Source of the DNA: Actinomycetota bacterium
GTDB lineage: Bacteria > Actinomycetota > Actinomycetes > Nanopelagicales > Nanopelagicaceae
Length of the DNA: 5,989 nt
Direction of reading: 5' to 3'
Assembly: GCA_947452525.1 (NCBI GenBank)
Contig: CANGCW010000061.1
Span: 1 to 5,989, forward strand
The translations under genes were made by a program, and so were the position numbers. The notes under the pieces were generated by a model. That model had not been told where the DNA came from. It ran no database searches and saw nothing but the letters and a program-made list of their open reading frames with translations. Positions 4,632-5,989 of this stretch are shown piece by piece. Within the stretch, counting starts at the first letter, position 1. Each line of letters begins with the position of its first letter.

Positions 4632-5276
4632 GCACTCTTTGATGCGAATCTCCGCCTCGGCGGTTGCAACAAAGAGAAGTTCATCGCCAGCAGCGAGAAC
4701 TGTGTGTGGTGCTGGTGCAATAACATGGCCATCGCGCACGATTGCCGCGAGTGAGCAATCGTCAGGGAATTCAATCTCTTCAATTGTTCTGAAGCATGCA
4801 TATGCCGCATCTGGAAGTGTGATCTCAACAAGGTTTGCATCGCCACTACGAAGTGAGAAGAGTCGGACAACATCGCCAACTCCGACCGCCTCCTCAACAA
4901 GTGCGCTGATGATGCGAGGGGTCGATACTGCTACATCTACACCCCATGATGAGTCGAAGAGCCACTCATTCTTCGGGTGATTAACTCGAGCGACAACGCG
5001 AGGAACGCCATATTCGGTCTTCGCGAGGAGTGAGCAGACGAGATTTACCTTGTCATCGCCAGTCGCAGCGACAAGTACCTGACAGGCATCAAGCTTCGCC
5101 TTATCCAGCGAAGAGATTTCGCATGCATCAGCGATGAGCCACTCAGCGTTAGGAACTGATTCCATCTTAATCGCCTTAGGGTCGCGATCGAGGAGGAGGA
5201 CGTAATGACCGTTCTCGAGAAGTTCACGAGCAATAGCGCGACCAACGTTTCCAGCACCAGCGATAGCAATTCTCAT
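4614..5276 (-). CDS. ceoC: TrkA-family potassium uptake protein, CeoC-like (RCK)
   Basis: This 220-residue cytoplasmic RCK protein would bind the membrane K+ transporter and gate it in response to nucleotide. An N-terminal Rossmann domain shows GAGNVG (7-12), the acidic residue D30 at the end of strand β2 (LLLDRD), the ATGDDKVNLV motif (71-80) and VPRVVARVNHP (91-101). Then come WGVDVAVSTPRIISALVEEAV (111-131) and a C-terminal TrkA_C domain from about 140 to 215 that includes ANLVEITLPD and GDELLFVATAEAE. It closely resembles mycobacterial CeoC. The frame is open further upstream to 5471, but the true start is ATG 5276. GGAGG lies 7 nt before it, the protein then begins exactly at the Rossmann fold, and ceoB ends there (TAATG, 1-nt overlap). 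The 3' end overlaps DUF3159 by 18 nt. No transporter subunit is in the window. Confidence 0.95.
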   Translation of the reverse strand: MRIAIAGAGNVGRAIARELLENGHYVLLLDRDPKAIKMESVPNAEWLIADACEISSLDKAKLDACQVLVAATGDDKVNLVCSLLAKTEYGVPRVVARVNHPKNEWLFDSSWGVDVAVSTPRIISALVEEAVGVGDVVRLFSLRSGDANLVEITLPDAAYACFRTIEEIEFPDDCSLAAIVRDGHVIAPAPHTVLAAGDELLFVATAEAEIRIKECLLGNS

Positions 5277-5938
5277 TAATTTGCCTCCGGTGACTGACTC
5301 AAAATTGTATTTGTAATCTCTAGGTCTTTCTCCGCGACCATTACATGAACGAGGTCGCCCTCTTGAAGAACGGTGTTCTGGTTGGGGATCAGACCCTCGC
5401 CGAGACGGGTAATGAATGCGACGCGAGCAGGTGTGGCGGTATCGATGAGATGCGCCGGGTTGCCGAACCACTCATTGTGAAGTTGGACTTCGCAGAGTTG
5501 AACAGTTCCGCTCGCATCGCGCCACTCAGAGCGTGATGCCTCAGGAACAATGCGTCGGAGAATCTGATCGGTTGTCCAGAGGACTGTTGCAACGGTTGGA
5601 ATACCGAGGCGTTGATAAATTTCAGCGCGGCCTGAGTCGTAGATGCGGGCAACGACATTCTGGACGCCATAGGTCTCACGGGCTACGCGAGCTGCGAGGA
5701 TATTCGAGTTATCGCCATTAGAGACAGCGGCGAATGCGCCAGCCTTCTCAATACCTGCCTCAAGGAGGGTATCGCTATCGAAGCCGACGCCAGCAACGGT
5801 CTGACCATGGAAATCTGGTCCGAGTCGTCTAAATGACTCACGATTCTGGTCGATAATTGCAACTGTGTGGCCAGCGGCTTCAAGTTCAATAGCAAGCCCT
5901 GATCCAACTCTTCCGCATCCCATAATGACTACGTGCAC
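5276..5938 (-). CDS. ceoB: TrkA-family potassium uptake protein, CeoB-like (RCK)
   Basis: This is the first gene of the minus-strand pair and also an RCK regulator of K+ uptake. From the GTG at 5938 it has 220 residues and starts MHVVIMGCGRVG, with the dinucleotide-binding GCGRVG at 7-12 and D30 in AIIDQN. The family blocks TVAGVGFDSDTLLEAGIE (48-64), AAVSNGDNSNILAARVARET (70-89), NVVARIYD (94-101) and IYQRLGIPTVATV (107-119) follow, then a TrkA_C domain from about 145. It looks like CeoB and differs clearly from the CeoC-like neighbour, so the two are ancient paralogues and probably form hetero-oligomers. The frame is open back to a GTG at 5974, but the extra 12 residues are unlike the family and overlap a promoter-like sequence, so GTG 5938 is preferred. 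No strong Shine-Dalgarno precedes it, and a leaderless mRNA is likely. Confidence 0.94.
   Translation of the reverse strand: MHVVIMGCGRVGSGLAIELEAAGHTVAIIDQNRESFRRLGPDFHGQTVAGVGFDSDTLLEAGIEKAGAFAAVSNGDNSNILAARVARETYGVQNVVARIYDSGRAEIYQRLGIPTVATVLWTTDQILRRIVPEASRSEWRDASGTVQLCEVQLHNEWFGNPAHLIDTATPARVAFITRLGEGLIPNQNTVLQEGDLVHVMVAEKDLEITNTILSQSPEAN
5284..5288 (-). promoter_or_regulatory. Shine-Dalgarno for ceoC
   Basis: GGAGG on the minus strand lies 7 nt before the ATG at 5276, within the end of ceoB. It decides the ceoC start against the longer upstream-open frame. Confidence 0.75.
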
Positions 5939-5945
5939 GTGGCAT

Positions 5946-5974
5946 AACCTACACGCAAAGCAGTGATTGGTCAC
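5946..5974 (-). promoter_or_regulatory. Candidate leaderless promoter of ceoB-ceoC
   Basis: On the minus strand GTGACC (5974-5969; four of six to TTGACA) is separated by 17 nt from TAGGTT (5951-5946), which fits TANNNT. The -10 ends 7 nt before the GTG at 5938, so transcription could start at the initiation codon itself. This also argues against the upstream GTG at 5974, which lies in the -35. Confidence 0.45.
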
Positions 5975-5981
5975 GGTGTAG
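5949..5981. repeat. Inverted repeat CTACAC / GTGTAG over the ceoB promoter
   Basis: CTACAC (5949-5954) and GTGTAG (5976-5981) are perfect 6-bp inverted arms 21 bp apart. They bracket the -10 and -35 of the ceoB promoter candidate, and a smaller GTGA/TCAC pair (5963-5974) lies between them. A repressor or a looping dimer could use this, but the arms are short enough to be chance. I see no gene in 5939-5989; the window ends before any divergent neighbour can be recognised. Confidence 0.3.
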
Positions 5982-5989
5982 AGCGCGTA

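Noticed and set aside
4621..4980. Plus-strand 119-codon frame opposite ceoC
   Set aside because: It has the Ser/Ala/Thr-rich composition typical of an antisense shadow and no ribosome binding site or motif.
5277..5471. N-terminal extension of ceoC to 5471
   Set aside because: The extension overlaps ceoB out of frame, is Arg-rich and unlike the family, while ATG 5276 has GGAGG and starts exactly at the Rossmann fold.
5963..5989. Possible start of a divergent plus-strand gene (GTG 5963)
   Set aside because: Only nine codons fit before the window ends, there is no Shine-Dalgarno, and the stretch overlaps the ceoB promoter; nothing recognisable can be claimed.
1..5989. CRISPR array, transposase, phage gene, tRNA or rRNA, toxin-antitoxin or defence system
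   Set aside because: I saw no regularly spaced repeats, no mobile-element protein, no cloverleaf or rRNA-like sequence and no defence-family motif; every sizeable gene belongs to a conserved chromosomal family.

Overview
The window looks like a compact actinobacterial chromosome segment. Three of its families (DUF4193, DUF3093, DUF3159) are, as far as I know, essentially confined to Actinobacteria, and the two TrkA-type proteins resemble mycobacterial CeoB and CeoC. Base composition looks roughly balanced rather than GC-rich, and gaps between genes are very short or negative. This suggests a streamlined, moderate-GC lineage such as planktonic freshwater or marine actinobacteria; that placement is inference and cannot be confirmed from 6 kb.

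Layout: (1) 1-929, plus strand, the 3' end of rimM overlapping trmD by 4 nt, a ribosome/tRNA maturation pair. (2) 930-1024, a short gap with two palindromes and a strong Shine-Dalgarno. (3) 1025-1993, a stearoyl-ACP-desaturase-type diiron enzyme. (4) 1994-2175, a 182-nt non-coding leader with a good match to an ECF sigma-R/SigH-type promoter and a small hairpin. (5) 2176-2472, a DUF4193 zinc-ribbon protein. (6) 2473-2928, minus strand, a DUF3093 membrane protein whose stop codon directly abuts that of DUF4193. (7) 2960-4631, plus strand, a likely operon of PaaI-type hotdog thioesterase, dut and a DUF3159 membrane protein. (8) 4614-5938, minus strand, ceoB followed by ceoC, two RCK potassium-uptake regulators overlapping by 1 nt. 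(9) 5939-5989, the ceoB promoter region with no gene of its own.

From DUF4193 to ceoB the order and relative strands match the Mycobacterium tuberculosis ceoB-ceoC ... dut ... DUF3093 ... DUF4193 locus as I remember it. Here it is condensed: genes that usually lie between dut and DUF3159 are absent, and a thioesterase gene sits directly before dut. The gene products serve separate housekeeping roles (tRNA m1G37 methylation, fatty-acid desaturation, dUTP removal, K+ transport control) rather than one pathway.

I found no mobile element, CRISPR array, RNA gene or evident novel multi-gene system. The most interesting signals are regulatory and architectural: three probable leaderless starts (two divergent and only 31 bp apart), a candidate thiol-stress promoter before a Cys4 protein, and two convergent gene pairs with no room for a terminator.
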